NCBI GenBank assembly: GCA_017985675.1
Contig: JAGNXB010000012.1
Location: 1-64,000, forward strand
DNA length: 64,000 bases
Origin: Saprospiraceae bacterium
Lineage (GTDB): Bacteria > Bacteroidota > Bacteroidia > Chitinophagales > Saprospiraceae
Direction: 5' to 3'
Every line of letters begins with the position of its first letter. The first letter of the stretch is position 1. Below the pieces are notes generated by a model, which was not told the DNA's origin, did no database searches, and saw only the letters and a program-made list of their open reading frames with translations. This document shows, piece after piece, positions 8,230-17,709 of this stretch. A program made the position numbers and the translations under genes.

Positions 8230-9238
8230 GGAATAGTTTTTTATCGGCCCACAGTGAGTCTGCACGATCGAGCAACTCAAGTATTGCGATTCTTTCCTGT
8301 TCGATGGTATGGTTTTTACTCATAATTAGTGCCTGCTGGATGATATTCGTTTTATCAGAAATAGAAAGTGCCAATGCATTTACAATGGATTGGAAGATGG
8401 CATCTTCTGTATATTCAGGTTGTAAACAGGTGACATCGGGTATACAAAAATCCGAATTCCCAATGGCATAGGGGCAAACAACCAGTTTGCCCATGGCCAT
8501 ACCTTCTAGCGCAGGCAAATAGAATCCTTCAGAACCAAGTTCGGCTTCCAAGGGTAAATAGGCTACTGTTTTTGCTCTGTTGACCAGGTTTAAAAAATCA
8601 CTTCTTGTGGGTAATTTAGGGGGTACCTGTATAGCAATATTTAACGGTTTGCCGTCGCGGTCTGTAAGTGTTTGAAGCCTTCGTTCAAGGGCTTCTGCCA
8701 TAGGTTGATTTTTTAAACCCACGACGAGAATGTCCAGGTCTGGGTTTGGATTAGGCTTTGGCAGCAAATCCATATCAATAGCATCCGGAATGCAAAAAAC
8801 AGGCCCATTTACTCCATAGTCCTCCAATATCTTTTTTCCAATTTGACTTTTGGCTATCCGAATTGCAGGGTGTTTGAGAAACGCATTGCGTCTATCAGTG
8901 GGTGATACATGACGTGGTTGAGCAATATTTATAACAGGTACAGGTGGTTTCTTGCGCTCCTCAGGAGGCAGGACCAACCAATCCAATCCGGCAAAAAATA
9001 GGATATCCGATGGTTGTATTTCCCATGCAGGTTCGCCCAGGTGGCGGTAAGGAAGCCACAGATTGCCGGGATTTTCAAACCAAACTGTTTCGGGTCCGAA
9101 GTAAATATGTGGTTCAAAATCAGGTGATTGCATGGCATGTTCAAAGGCGTCACGCACTTTTAGTTGTCCGCCGCTGGTGCCTCCATTAAATTTGGTCCAG
9201 GATCGATGAAAAAGTACGCGCCTTTTGGAATTTGCCAT
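8216..9238 (-). CDS. Glycosyltransferase, GT4-like (GT-B fold)
   Basis: This 340-aa protein has the GT-B donor-site signature GSEGFYLPALEGMAMGK (235-251), with the Glu-x7-Glu pattern of GT4 retaining enzymes. The preceding VFCIPDAIDM segment matches the domain-linker motif of the family. The N-terminal domain is divergent (HRSWTKFNGGTSGGQ). It is sandwiched between two pairs of sulfotransferases: its start overlaps the stop of the upstream gene by one base (TAATG at 9237-9240), and its end overlaps the next start. A role in assembling the sulfated glycan is inferred from context; donor and acceptor are unknown. Confidence 0.75.
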   Translation of the reverse strand: MANSKRRVLFHRSWTKFNGGTSGGQLKVRDAFEHAMQSPDFEPHIYFGPETVWFENPGNLWLPYRHLGEPAWEIQPSDILFFAGLDWLVLPPEERKKPPVPVINIAQPRHVSPTDRRNAFLKHPAIRIAKSQIGKKILEDYGVNGPVFCIPDAIDMDLLPKPNPNPDLDILVVGLKNQPMAEALERRLQTLTDRDGKPLNIAIQVPPKLPTRSDFLNLVNRAKTVAYLPLEAELGSEGFYLPALEGMAMGKLVVCPYAIGNSDFCIPDVTCLQPEYTEDAIFQSIVNALALSISDKTNIIQQALIMSKNHTIEQERIAILELLDRADSLWADKKLFHDQS

Positions 9239-9900
9239 TAAGATGGATTGTTTAATTCAGCGTCTCTCAAAAATTGCGCCCGATTGTACAGTACCATATC
9301 CCATTCATTTAGAGCGCATATCTCGTCATATTCATGCGGCGTAACCTGATAATCTTTTCGAGAAGTATTCAACATTGGGGTTGGGATTGCGGGCCAATCC
9401 AATTTTTTAGCCAGTCGGGTCAAGTCATGCTCAAAATATTCTTGTAATCCACAAAAATAGATGTCGTCAATATTCAATCCTTCCAGGAAATAGGCCATGC
9501 GATTGCGATTTTCAGGCAATCTGGCATATTCCATTAAACGTTCATTTCGCCGATGTTGATTAATTCTGCTTACCTCGGGATTTATGCCGGGATGTGCAAG
9601 CCGGTCAATAAAAAAGCGATAATTAGAGATGACACGATCAGCCGGATGCCGCAGCCACGTTATAATCCGGGCGTTTGTAGATGTATGTAATGAACGAATT
9701 TCTGCATACCGAAAATGTCCGTGTACCACGCGAAAACCGGTAAGGTGTTTTAGTTCTATTTGTCCGTCCGGATCCATGATATCCTGAAGATCCATTCGAC
9801 GGTAGCCAGGGCTTAAGTCCAAACGATATACGTCGCTTAGCACCTTGTAAAAAGAGGTGCCCGCTGTTTTGGGGATATGAATGGAAATCAGTTCTATCAT
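9238..9900 (-). CDS. Sulfotransferase, Sulfotransfer_2 / heparan-sulfate-2-O-type family
   Basis: This 220-aa enzyme starts at the ATG at 9900, which overlaps the upstream stop as ATGA; a start at 9909 is possible but would lie inside the upstream gene. The 5'-phosphosulfate loop is SIHIPKTAGTSF (6-17), and the 3'-phosphate motif is WLRHPADRVISNY (82-94). Both are typical of the carbohydrate sulfotransferase group that includes HS2ST and chondroitin sulfotransferases and is different from the two PRSGTT-type enzymes downstream. It is a close paralogue of the next upstream gene. Predicted substrate: a sugar in the local polysaccharide (inference). Confidence 0.82.
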   Translation of the reverse strand: MIELISIHIPKTAGTSFYKVLSDVYRLDLSPGYRRMDLQDIMDPDGQIELKHLTGFRVVHGHFRYAEIRSLHTSTNARIITWLRHPADRVISNYRFFIDRLAHPGINPEVSRINQHRRNERLMEYARLPENRNRMAYFLEGLNIDDIYFCGLQEYFEHDLTRLAKKLDWPAIPTPMLNTSRKDYQVTPHEYDEICALNEWDMVLYNRAQFLRDAELNNPS

Positions 9901-10613
9901 CGCTGCCAATGAGCTTTTTCCCTCAAAACAAGTGCATGTTCATATAGAGCCACATCCTCCTGATTTAACGATCGAATGATATCCCGCTCCGTATCTGTGA
10001 TAGAAGAAGTATCTTTTCCTGTTTGATTATGGTGGAACACCGGATAATCTGCCCATGCCATACGGTTGGCCAGCGTCTTTAGATCCTCATCGTATTGTTC
10101 AACGATGCCTACAAAATGCATTGTTTCAAGGGACAGTCCTTCGAGGAATCGGCTCATTCGGTTTTGATTGGTCTCATCATGTGCATATTCAAGCAGTGAC
10201 CGCTGCATTTTTCTTAATATATTCAGACCACGCTGTTCTTCTTTGAGCTCTTCAGCAAGTCGTTTGGCCAGGTAATGATAATTGGAGACAACTCTGCGAA
10301 CAGGATCTCTGAGCCAGGTAATCACAGGTAATGCCGGATCCACATGAAAGTGTTGTGTGAGGAGTGGATACGAATAATGACCATGAATTACGCGTGTGCC
10401 CGGCGGCAAGGTACTTTCACTATATATTTTTTCTCTTATCCTGACTTCCTGTCTTACCAGGCCAATATCCAGACGGACGACCGCTTGGTCTCCATATACA
10501 CCAGCCAATGTGTTTCTAAAGGAGGTTCCGGCTGTTTTAGGGATATGAATGGAGATCAGCTCAAGTTGGGCCGACTGGTCCAGAGTGTTTTTTTTATTAT
10601 AAAAGGAAAACAT
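9897..10613 (-). CDS. Sulfotransferase, Sulfotransfer_2 / heparan-sulfate-2-O-type family
   Basis: This 238-aa protein is the first gene of the minus-strand sulfotransferase operon. It has the PAPS loop SIHIPKTAGTSFRNTL (21-36) and the 3'-phosphate motif WLRDPVRRVVSNYHYL (100-115). The two proteins of this pair share the same order of motifs, including the GLS/GLN-x-IH/DD-x-F-x-G-L segment near residue 160, so they probably arose by duplication. The gene is divergent from the sulfotransferase-glycosyltransferase fusion on the plus strand, and the 324-bp gap between them should hold both promoters. Confidence 0.82.
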   Translation of the reverse strand: MFSFYNKKNTLDQSAQLELISIHIPKTAGTSFRNTLAGVYGDQAVVRLDIGLVRQEVRIREKIYSESTLPPGTRVIHGHYSYPLLTQHFHVDPALPVITWLRDPVRRVVSNYHYLAKRLAEELKEEQRGLNILRKMQRSLLEYAHDETNQNRMSRFLEGLSLETMHFVGIVEQYDEDLKTLANRMAWADYPVFHHNQTGKDTSSITDTERDIIRSLNQEDVALYEHALVLREKAHWQR

Positions 10614-10937
10614 ATTTGATACTTAATGTTTAGTCACACAACGTATTATGTTGCCATAGCCTATTCCGTATGACGAGAAGTCAATCTTTCTATGGATTAT
10701 ACGGTGAACAGTTGCTTTTTGCTGCTATATGATATAAATTTATATAATATTTGCCACAATTGATGGCATTGGCGGGCTTTTTGTGTTAGACAGCCTTGAC
10801 GTATATTGATTTTCCTACATATGGACAACACAAACCTGGTCTTTATATGGAAATCCTTTTAAACAAGGCCATTTGATGAGTTTTGCTAAACGCGGAAATA
10901 CAATATCGATCCAACAATTATAGATCTGAAGGACAAA
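10614..10937. promoter_or_regulatory. Divergent intergenic region (two promoters expected)
   Basis: This 324-bp AT-rich stretch lies between divergent operons and contains no credible ORF. A weak candidate for the plus-strand promoter is TTTTTG at 10716-10721 and AATATTTG at 10746-10753, but the spacing (24) is long and the -7 box has one mismatch. No clear RNA structure or terminator was recognised. Confidence 0.35.
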
Positions 10938-13028
10938 ATGATTTGGCTAGCCTCATTCCCCCGTTCGGGCAATACATTCTTCCGGAATGTACTGTATGAA
11001 GTTTATGGTATCGAGTCCAGTACCTTTCATATGGAACCAAACTATCCGGTAGACGAACGTTATGATCAATTTCCGGTAGTAAAAACGCATTTGCTTCCCT
11101 CGCAGTTAAAACCTGGAGATCCCTCTATTAAAAAAGTTTACCTGGTGCGCGAGGGTAGGGATGCACTCGTATCCATTGCGCACCATCGTAAGGATATTAT
11201 TGACCCGGGCACAGATTTTTATGTAAATCTGTTGGAGGCTATCCTTGCTATGGAAGGCAGTTTTTTTGGTGGTTGGTCAGAAAACGTTAAGCAGTGGATG
11301 GACGAGGCGGATATCGTTATTCGTTTTGAAGATCTTATAGATGATCCAATTCGTGAGGTGGAAAAACTCCGATCAATCATGGATCTGCCTGAACCTCAGG
11401 TGGATAAATTACCAAGTTTTAAAGATTTAAAATTTGGCAATCCCAAATATGGTGCAGCCAGAAAGTTGTTGGACGAACGGCAGGTCGAAGAGCTGGCACG
11501 CAAGAACTTCCGCAGAGGCAAATCGGGGTCATGGAAAGATGAGATGCCTCCGGAAATTGAATCCTTATTCTGGGAGCTCCATGGGGAACAAATGGACGCA
11601 TTAGGGTATGCACGTGGTCCTATTGGCGATGCATGGGCTGCCAGGCTGGCTGATGGAGAAAACGAACCATATCGCATACTAATTGAAGGTAATAAAACTG
11701 AGGATGACCACATGGATGGTGTCCGCAGGTATCTGGAAGAACTTATCTATGGTTTGGGTGCTTTTCAAATGCGTCAGCCGGAAAAGTGGCGGATTGACAT
11801 CCTAACCTCGGGAAAAATCGAACCTATACTGCCGTATATTCAAAAGTTGGAGAGCCGGAGGGAAGCAGAACGCCGCAAGTATGGTGTTATTCAAAAAGAG
11901 CGACGGAGCCTAGAAAAATCCCTTCTTGATCTCAAAGCAGGCATTAAGGCGATCCTCCCGACCATTATTTATGATAACCTCAGTCCCATATACAGGGCAT
12001 TGCCCGTGAGGGATGTCCTTAGGTGGTTGCGTGGCGATACGGTGATGGACAAATATAGGAAGGCATGGAAGGATGCCAGTCGTACCCATCAGCTTGTACA
12101 CGTACCTCTTCCTCAGAATTATTACTTTGTGTCCAGGTTAAATCTGCCTTTTGTCTTTACTGTCCATGACCTTACCCACAAGCTCTATCCCCAATATCAC
12201 GATAAAGAAAATGTGCAATTAACCGAAAAAGGGATGCAGTTTATTGCAGATAAGGCCGCAGCAATTATAACGGTATCAGAAAGCACGCGTCAGGACCTAT
12301 TGGCTCATTACGCTATTGATGGAACAAAAGTCCAATTGGTTTACGAAGCGGCCAATGCAGATCGGTTTAATCCGAAACGAGATCCGGCCCAATGGGAAGA
12401 AGTTCGCAACCGGTATGCTATCCCCGACGGCCCATTTTTGATCAGTTTGTCCACGATTGAACCCCGGAAAAATCTAATAAATGTCATCAGGGCTTTTCTT
12501 GAGTTAGCAAAGGATCCCGATTGTGCCGGTTTGAATCTGGTGATCTGTGGCCGCAAAGGCTGGAAACATGAAGAATTTATTGGTCCATCCGATGCTGCTT
12601 CGAATCGAATTCATTTTACGGGCCATGTCATTGATGATGACCTGCCCTGGTTGTACAGTTATGCAACCGGCCTGTGTTACCTGGCACATTATGAAGGATT
12701 TGGACTCCCCCCTTTGGAAGCAATGCGTTGCGGTACGCCGGTGATTTATGGGAATAATAGTTCGCTTTCAGAGATTATAGGAACGGCCGGAATTCCTGCT
12801 GATCCGGATGATATTCAGGACATTGTAGCTCAAATGAAACGGATTCAACAGGATCTTTCATTTAGAGAAACGCTGGTCACAAAAGCGCATAGTCGGGCAA
12901 ATTATTTTTCATGGCTAAAAACGGCATTTCAAACATTGATCGTTTATGAAAAAACAATAAAAAGTTTGCCCTCCGAAGCGGACCAGGTTCGGATGTCCCG
13001 TATCCAAACGCAAGAATTGCGCCCATGA
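10938..13028 (+). CDS. Bifunctional sulfotransferase - GT4 glycosyltransferase fusion
   Basis: This 696-aa protein combines two enzymes. Residues 1-225 are a sulfotransferase: ASFPRSGNTFFRNVL (5-19), the 3'-phosphate motif YLVREGRDALVSI (68-80), and the family's late motif RRGKSGSWKDEM (192-203). Residues from about 228 to the end are a full-length GT4 enzyme: MDGVRRYLEELIYGL near the acceptor side, TVHDLTHKLYP, the linker STIEPRKNL, and the donor-site motif EGFGLPPLEAM (586-596). There is no stop or frameshift between them, so the fusion looks genuine. It implies that one sugar is added and sulfated by the same polypeptide. The stop overlaps the next gene (ATGA). A short charged helix (residues 310-340) lies within the GT part. 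Confidence 0.85.
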   Translation: MIWLASFPRSGNTFFRNVLYEVYGIESSTFHMEPNYPVDERYDQFPVVKTHLLPSQLKPGDPSIKKVYLVREGRDALVSIAHHRKDIIDPGTDFYVNLLEAILAMEGSFFGGWSENVKQWMDEADIVIRFEDLIDDPIREVEKLRSIMDLPEPQVDKLPSFKDLKFGNPKYGAARKLLDERQVEELARKNFRRGKSGSWKDEMPPEIESLFWELHGEQMDALGYARGPIGDAWAARLADGENEPYRILIEGNKTEDDHMDGVRRYLEELIYGLGAFQMRQPEKWRIDILTSGKIEPILPYIQKLESRREAERRKYGVIQKERRSLEKSLLDLKAGIKAILPTIIYDNLSPIYRALPVRDVLRWLRGDTVMDKYRKAWKDASRTHQLVHVPLPQNYYFVSRLNLPFVFTVHDLTHKLYPQYHDKENVQLTEKGMQFIADKAAAIITVSESTRQDLLAHYAIDGTKVQLVYEAANADRFNPKRDPAQWEEVRNRYAIPDGPFLISLSTIEPRKNLINVIRAFLELAKDPDCAGLNLVICGRKGWKHEEFIGPSDAASNRIHFTGHVIDDDLPWLYSYATGLCYLAHYEGFGLPPLEAMRCGTPVIYGNNSSLSEIIGTAGIPADPDDIQDIVAQMKRIQQDLSFRETLVTKAHSRANYFSWLKTAFQTLIVYEKTIKSLPSEADQVRMSRIQTQELRP

Positions 13029-14233
13029 AGATTGCCATCATAGCGGATCCTATCGATAACCAAAAGGGAGGGGTGCACGTATATACCAAAGAGGTCGTGA
13101 ATGGGTTGATTGCGGCCCACAGCCATCATACCTTTATGCTTGTGCGCGAACGAAAGGATCTGTCTTTGTTAAATGTAAAACAGATTGTTATTCCCAATAT
13201 CCGTATTGGGCTGGGTCTTGCAGCCCTTCGTTTATTTATTATTGTTCCCCTTGTTTTGTGGTGGAATAAGGTGGATGCGGTTTTTGAACCCGCACATTTT
13301 GGACCGTTTAATCTGCCCCGCAGAATTCGCCGCATCACCATGATCCACGATTTGACTCCTTTTTTGTTTCCACATTATCATCGGTTTCACAGCCAAATCT
13401 TACAAAAGATCTTTCTTCCCGGAATTTTAAGACGGGCAAATGTGATATTGGCTAATTCAGTACATACTGCTAAAGATATCCTCCGTTTTTTCCCGGATAC
13501 AAGGTCAAAGGTGGTTCCTATACTACTGGGATGTGATCCGATCTTTAAACCAATGCCCGCATCCCAATTCCTTGAGGAGGCCGGTATTCATAAACCCTAC
13601 TGGCTTGCGGTGGGCACCATTGAACCGCGAAAAAATTTAGTCCGACTTCTGGACGCATTTGCCCAGTGGAGAAAGATAAATGATAACAATGGGCAGTTAG
13701 TCATTGTCGGTCAAAAGGGTTGGAGGTCCGAAGCATTTTATGAAGCCCTTGAAAAACATCCTTATACATCGTCCATCGTTTTGACAGGTTATGTTTCCGA
13801 TGAATCATTGGCTGTTCTTTATACGCATGCAGTTGGTCTTATTTATCCTTCCGAATATGAAGGATTCGGTTTGCCCGTGCTGGAGGCATTAAACTGTGGC
13901 TGTCCGGTTATTTGTTCCGGGGTTTCAAGCTTACCCGAGGTGGGGGGCAGCGCCGTTTTGTATGTAGATCCGCTGGATATTTCCACCATTGTGACGCAAA
14001 TGACAACATTGTTTTCACTGTCCGAAGAGGAACGAAATGACAAAATTTCCGCAAGTCTTGCACAGGCTGCCAAATTCAGGTGGTCCAACCACGTCCAAAC
14101 CTTATTGAAGATACTTGATCAGTTAGAACTCCGGAAATCGCTGGATGAATGGACTATGGCGACAAACACGACAACACACTTTGGAATAAAAAAGGATATA
14201 TCATCATCCTCAAAAAAACTTAGTGCCAGCTAA
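13025..14233 (+). CDS. Glycosyltransferase family 4 protein
   Basis: This 402-aa GT-B enzyme has the N-terminal IADPIDNQKGGVHVYTKEVV acceptor-side motif, MIHDLTPFLFPHYH, the linker VGTIEPRKNLVRLLDAF and the donor site YEGFGLPVLEALNCG. It closely resembles the GT half of the fusion upstream, so the pair may be a duplication that act on successive sugars. It is translationally coupled to the fusion by an ATGA overlap at 13025-13028. It is cytoplasmic and presumably membrane-associated with the lipid-linked glycan. Donor and linkage are unknown. Confidence 0.87.
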   Translation: MKIAIIADPIDNQKGGVHVYTKEVVNGLIAAHSHHTFMLVRERKDLSLLNVKQIVIPNIRIGLGLAALRLFIIVPLVLWWNKVDAVFEPAHFGPFNLPRRIRRITMIHDLTPFLFPHYHRFHSQILQKIFLPGILRRANVILANSVHTAKDILRFFPDTRSKVVPILLGCDPIFKPMPASQFLEEAGIHKPYWLAVGTIEPRKNLVRLLDAFAQWRKINDNNGQLVIVGQKGWRSEAFYEALEKHPYTSSIVLTGYVSDESLAVLYTHAVGLIYPSEYEGFGLPVLEALNCGCPVICSGVSSLPEVGGSAVLYVDPLDISTIVTQMTTLFSLSEEERNDKISASLAQAAKFRWSNHVQTLLKILDQLELRKSLDEWTMATNTTTHFGIKKDISSSSKKLSAS

Positions 14234-14286
14234 TCCCAACTATTGAAGCCTGCTGGCGTAAACAAATAACTGGAATGTAACTCATT

Positions 14287-17200
14287 ATGAATGCAAATAT
14301 GAATAAATGGTTTTGGCTGGGATTCGCAGCCATTTGGACAGTACTAGTTGTCTTTTCCTATTGGAGTTTCCATCCTAATTATGCCGTTGCCTTTGGCGAT
14401 TTACCAAATGCCGGAATGGCATTTGTTTTACTTGCCGTATCTGCTGGGGTATGGTATACGCTCCAACGGACTAAGATAGTCATTAATGGCATTCGGATTT
14501 ATGGATTTCTTTTGTTTTTACAAATGCTTGTCTTTGGAATCTATGCCAGTTCCATGAATATATTTCCGGATGGGGTAGGCCAAAAAGTGACTTATTTTCT
14601 TGCGTTCAATGTACTCCTTCATGTGGCAACAGCCTTTATTTTCCTAGTCCATTATGCGCTAGGGGAATGGGTTGTACGACATTTAGCCACAAAGATTTCT
14701 TCTTCAAGTATTCCGGTCCTAAGCCTTGCCGTTGGAATTAGTATTTCAGGGTTTATTTTGGTTTTATTAGGCCTGGCGGGAGTCCTTCACGGCTGGGTCA
14801 TTTGGGTCTTGGCTGGAACAATTGTCCTTTTGCAGCGAAAAAAAGTGTTGGATATACTCAGGTTAGTCCTTCTCAAGCCAATGACGCCGCCTTCCGAATA
14901 TAAATGGAGTACTGTTCCTGTTTTTTTGATGCTTATTGCGATGGCGGTCAATAATGTTGGTATAGTGCAGGCGTTTCCAGTTGGTTTTGATGGAGCGGGC
15001 CTGTATATGAATACATCCCATCTCATTGCTCAAAGCCATGCTTTGCCATTGGTCGGTCAGGCATTCAACTGGGAAATATTTATGAGCCTGGGAGAGTTGA
15101 TGTTTGGGTTGGTTCCGCTATCTATTTTACTTTCTCATCTGGCCATTGTACTTGTCGTATTTGCAATGTATAGACTTGGTCGATTATTTATGGGGAAGGG
15201 TGCTTCCTGGCTTGCCGTTGCACTCCTGTATGTAAATCCCGCTTTTGCATTTCACGCCGGCCTCGATTCAAAAATTGACCTCGGACTGCTTTTCATTATA
15301 TTAAGTACGCTGCTGCTAATTACAGAATACTATTTTACTAAGCAGGATCCCAATATCACCCCAGAGCCCGTTATTCGTATTGGCAAAGTTTCTATTTCCC
15401 AGCAGGTAGCGCTATGGTCTATAGCAGGGTGGCTGTGTGGATATGCTTTTGGTGTAAAATACACAGCATTATTTGTAATGATCGCCGTGATAGCTGCGTA
15501 CTATTATAAGTCAGGCGGATTGAAGCAAGGCGCAGGTGCCTTGTTGCTGGGCATTGGCGGATTATATTTGACAGGCATAGATCGTTTTGCTTATCTGGAT
15601 TTAGGTGGTTCATCCTCATGGATTGTTGCATTAATCGCCCTTATTCCTGGCAGTATGCTTTTTGTGTGGGGAATAGTTGAACGAGGCACTCCAATAAAAC
15701 AGCTTGTAAAGCTTCCTGTTTTATTTGTTTTATTTGCTTTATTTGCTTTTTCGCCCTGGATGGGAAAACATTATGTGGAGAATAAAAAGTTCTCTATAAG
15801 TGCTTTGGTGCAGGGGAAAAAAGGTATTCCGGTCCTGGTAGAAAAATCATTCAGGGCGCCTGAATCCCAAAAAGCGAATCTGCAAAAACAAAAGGTTATT
15901 TCTGCACTCGAAAATCTTGGTATCGAGCTAGACCAACAACAGCTTGTAAATGCGGAAGCAATTATTTCCGGTTTTGATTTTGTAAACCTGGATCCGCAAA
16001 GTCGCCTTAATGCTTTATTGCAGGCCCGTAATGGAATTATAGCACAGGTCCTTACGGAGGAGCAGCGCACTATGGTTAATGGTGTACTTGCCAATTCAGG
16101 ACAGGATGCCAATATGATAAAGGAGGATAGTGAAGCAGCCCTTTCTTTAGTACAGCGAATTTTTGATCGCAGGGGAATTACACTTTCAGCAGAACAGCTT
16201 TCTCAAATCAGAGAAAAATTGGATTTTAGCATCCTGCAGGGTATTCAAATAAAGGGAAATAAAGAGTGGGCTACAAGCTTCAAAGCAGATGTCTTTGCTA
16301 ACGTACTTTCTGTAAGCCAAAAGGATCAAATGGCTGGACGCCGGCAGGCAGGTGATGTGACAGAAGAGTCTGGCGCGGCAAAACCAACATTATCCCTTGC
16401 AGAAGTTCAGCGTGAAGAGATTCAGCGATATATTGGTTATGAAAAGGGCCTGCCACTTTACATGTCGCTGCCTTATGACATAACTATGAATACTAACGTG
16501 TCTTTCTCCCGGTATCTGGATATTTCATTCCTGCTTCTTTTGTTATTGCCTTTTTTGTTTTGGTCCGGCAACTTGCTTAAAAATAGTTTGGTTAGTCTAC
16601 TCAGCATTGTTTTTTGGGTTGTTGCGGTCTATTCTGTTTATGTCGGCAAGGACATCACATCGGCAAGTGCATTTGGAGAGATTATAAGGCAGCAGACAGG
16701 GACTCATCCGGGAATGTTATCCGCCATGATTCTGCCTGTATTTGAATCCATACAGTGGGCTATTTATAATTTGGGCAAATCTATGGATGGACTCTATACT
16801 TCTATCTCCAGTATTCGATATATGTGGATCGTCCTGGTCATCTTCATAACATCGGGACTTTGCTGGTGGGCGTTAAAATCTAAATTGCACGCTGTTCCAA
16901 TAGTCATTAAATTTATTGGTGGATTTTTACTTGCCTTTGGTTTGCAATGGTTTTTATTTGGTAACGCGATCATTTGGTACGGATTTACCTTTTTTGCAGG
17001 GATGTTTTTAATAATGGCCTATTTGGCCTATCAGCCGGAACATTTCGGATTGAAAATATTGAGTGGATGGGTTGGGAACTGGTGGCGCATCAGTGTTGGT
17101 CTTTCATTGATTTTGGGGCTGTCTATCTTTTTTGTAAGTGGCATACAGGAACAAAGCAGAGCAGCATATTTATTCCAAACCCCCTTCCTCAAATATGCCA

Positions 17201-17697
17201 GCCAACGGCAATCACTACAAAAAACGCAGGCTCAGTTTATGCCTTATATGGATAAGGTAATTACCACGCTAAATGCGGACACTAAATCAAATATCTATCG
17301 CGTAGGCACATTTTTCCACTATCATATCGCACGCAATGATCGGAGGGTATTGGAGGATAATCAATTAGGCGTATTTGCCCAGATTACGGATAAACTTGAA
17401 AATAAGGAAGATTTTATTCGTATTTTGAAAGAAAGCGGATTTCGGTATATCCTGTTTGATATCAACACGGCAGCCATTGATAAAACGCCGGAAAAATCGC
17501 TGACACGGAAAGCGAACGAATTTTATTTAACCTTGTCCGGTTCTACTTTGGTAAGGCCATTGTTTACCGATAATTTTATCAAAGATCCGGCTGTTCCTTT
17601 TACGAAAGTAGGGGATGTTAATGTGCCCGGCAGACCAGGAATGGGTGGAGAAACAACCATGATTGGCCACTTTATTTTGTTCGAAATATTAGAATAA
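14287..17697 (+). CDS. Large GT-C-like polytopic membrane protein with a periplasmic helical insert
   Basis: This 1136-aa protein has many transmembrane helices at residues 1-490 and again from about 740 to 990, plus a C-terminal soluble part. The region with VGFDGAGLYMNTSHLIAQ and the later LYVNPAFAFHAGLDSKID resembles membrane glycosyltransferases of the GT39/PMT (GT-C) type that use polyprenyl-phosphate sugars; I cannot assign a family with certainty. Between the membrane blocks, residues 495-735 form a polar, Gln/Glu-rich helical insert with two similar halves carrying LTEEQ (about 588), LSAEQ (about 633) and LSVSQ (about 673). Start ATG 14287; ATG at 14299 is an alternative. The GT2 gene 12 bases downstream could supply the polyprenyl-phosphate sugar. 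Confidence 0.65.
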   Translation: MNANMNKWFWLGFAAIWTVLVVFSYWSFHPNYAVAFGDLPNAGMAFVLLAVSAGVWYTLQRTKIVINGIRIYGFLLFLQMLVFGIYASSMNIFPDGVGQKVTYFLAFNVLLHVATAFIFLVHYALGEWVVRHLATKISSSSIPVLSLAVGISISGFILVLLGLAGVLHGWVIWVLAGTIVLLQRKKVLDILRLVLLKPMTPPSEYKWSTVPVFLMLIAMAVNNVGIVQAFPVGFDGAGLYMNTSHLIAQSHALPLVGQAFNWEIFMSLGELMFGLVPLSILLSHLAIVLVVFAMYRLGRLFMGKGASWLAVALLYVNPAFAFHAGLDSKIDLGLLFIILSTLLLITEYYFTKQDPNITPEPVIRIGKVSISQQVALWSIAGWLCGYAFGVKYTALFVMIAVIAAYYYKSGGLKQGAGALLLGIGGLYLTGIDRFAYLDLGGSSSWIVALIALIPGSMLFVWGIVERGTPIKQLVKLPVLFVLFALFAFSPWMGKHYVENKKFSISALVQGKKGIPVLVEKSFRAPESQKANLQKQKVISALENLGIELDQQQLVNAEAIISGFDFVNLDPQSRLNALLQARNGIIAQVLTEEQRTMVNGVLANSGQDANMIKEDSEAALSLVQRIFDRRGITLSAEQLSQIREKLDFSILQGIQIKGNKEWATSFKADVFANVLSVSQKDQMAGRRQAGDVTEESGAAKPTLSLAEVQREEIQRYIGYEKGLPLYMSLPYDITMNTNVSFSRYLDISFLLLLLLPFLFWSGNLLKNSLVSLLSIVFWVVAVYSVYVGKDITSASAFGEIIRQQTGTHPGMLSAMILPVFESIQWAIYNLGKSMDGLYTSISSIRYMWIVLVIFITSGLCWWALKSKLHAVPIVIKFIGGFLLAFGLQWFLFGNAIIWYGFTFFAGMFLIMAYLAYQPEHFGLKILSGWVGNWWRISVGLSLILGLSIFFVSGIQEQSRAAYLFQTPFLKYASQRQSLQKTQAQFMPYMDKVITTLNADTKSNIYRVGTFFHYHIARNDRRVLEDNQLGVFAQITDKLENKEDFIRILKESGFRYILFDINTAAIDKTPEKSLTRKANEFYLTLSGSTLVRPLFTDNFIKDPAVPFTKVGDVNVPGRPGMGGETTMIGHFILFEILE

Positions 17698-17709
17698 ACG
17701 CATGAGGAA

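Noticed and set aside
8230-8280. Longer start for the second PRSGTT sulfotransferase
   Set aside because: The extra 17 residues lie fully within the upstream glycosyltransferase gene and add nothing to the fold; ATG 8229 gives the usual short overlap.
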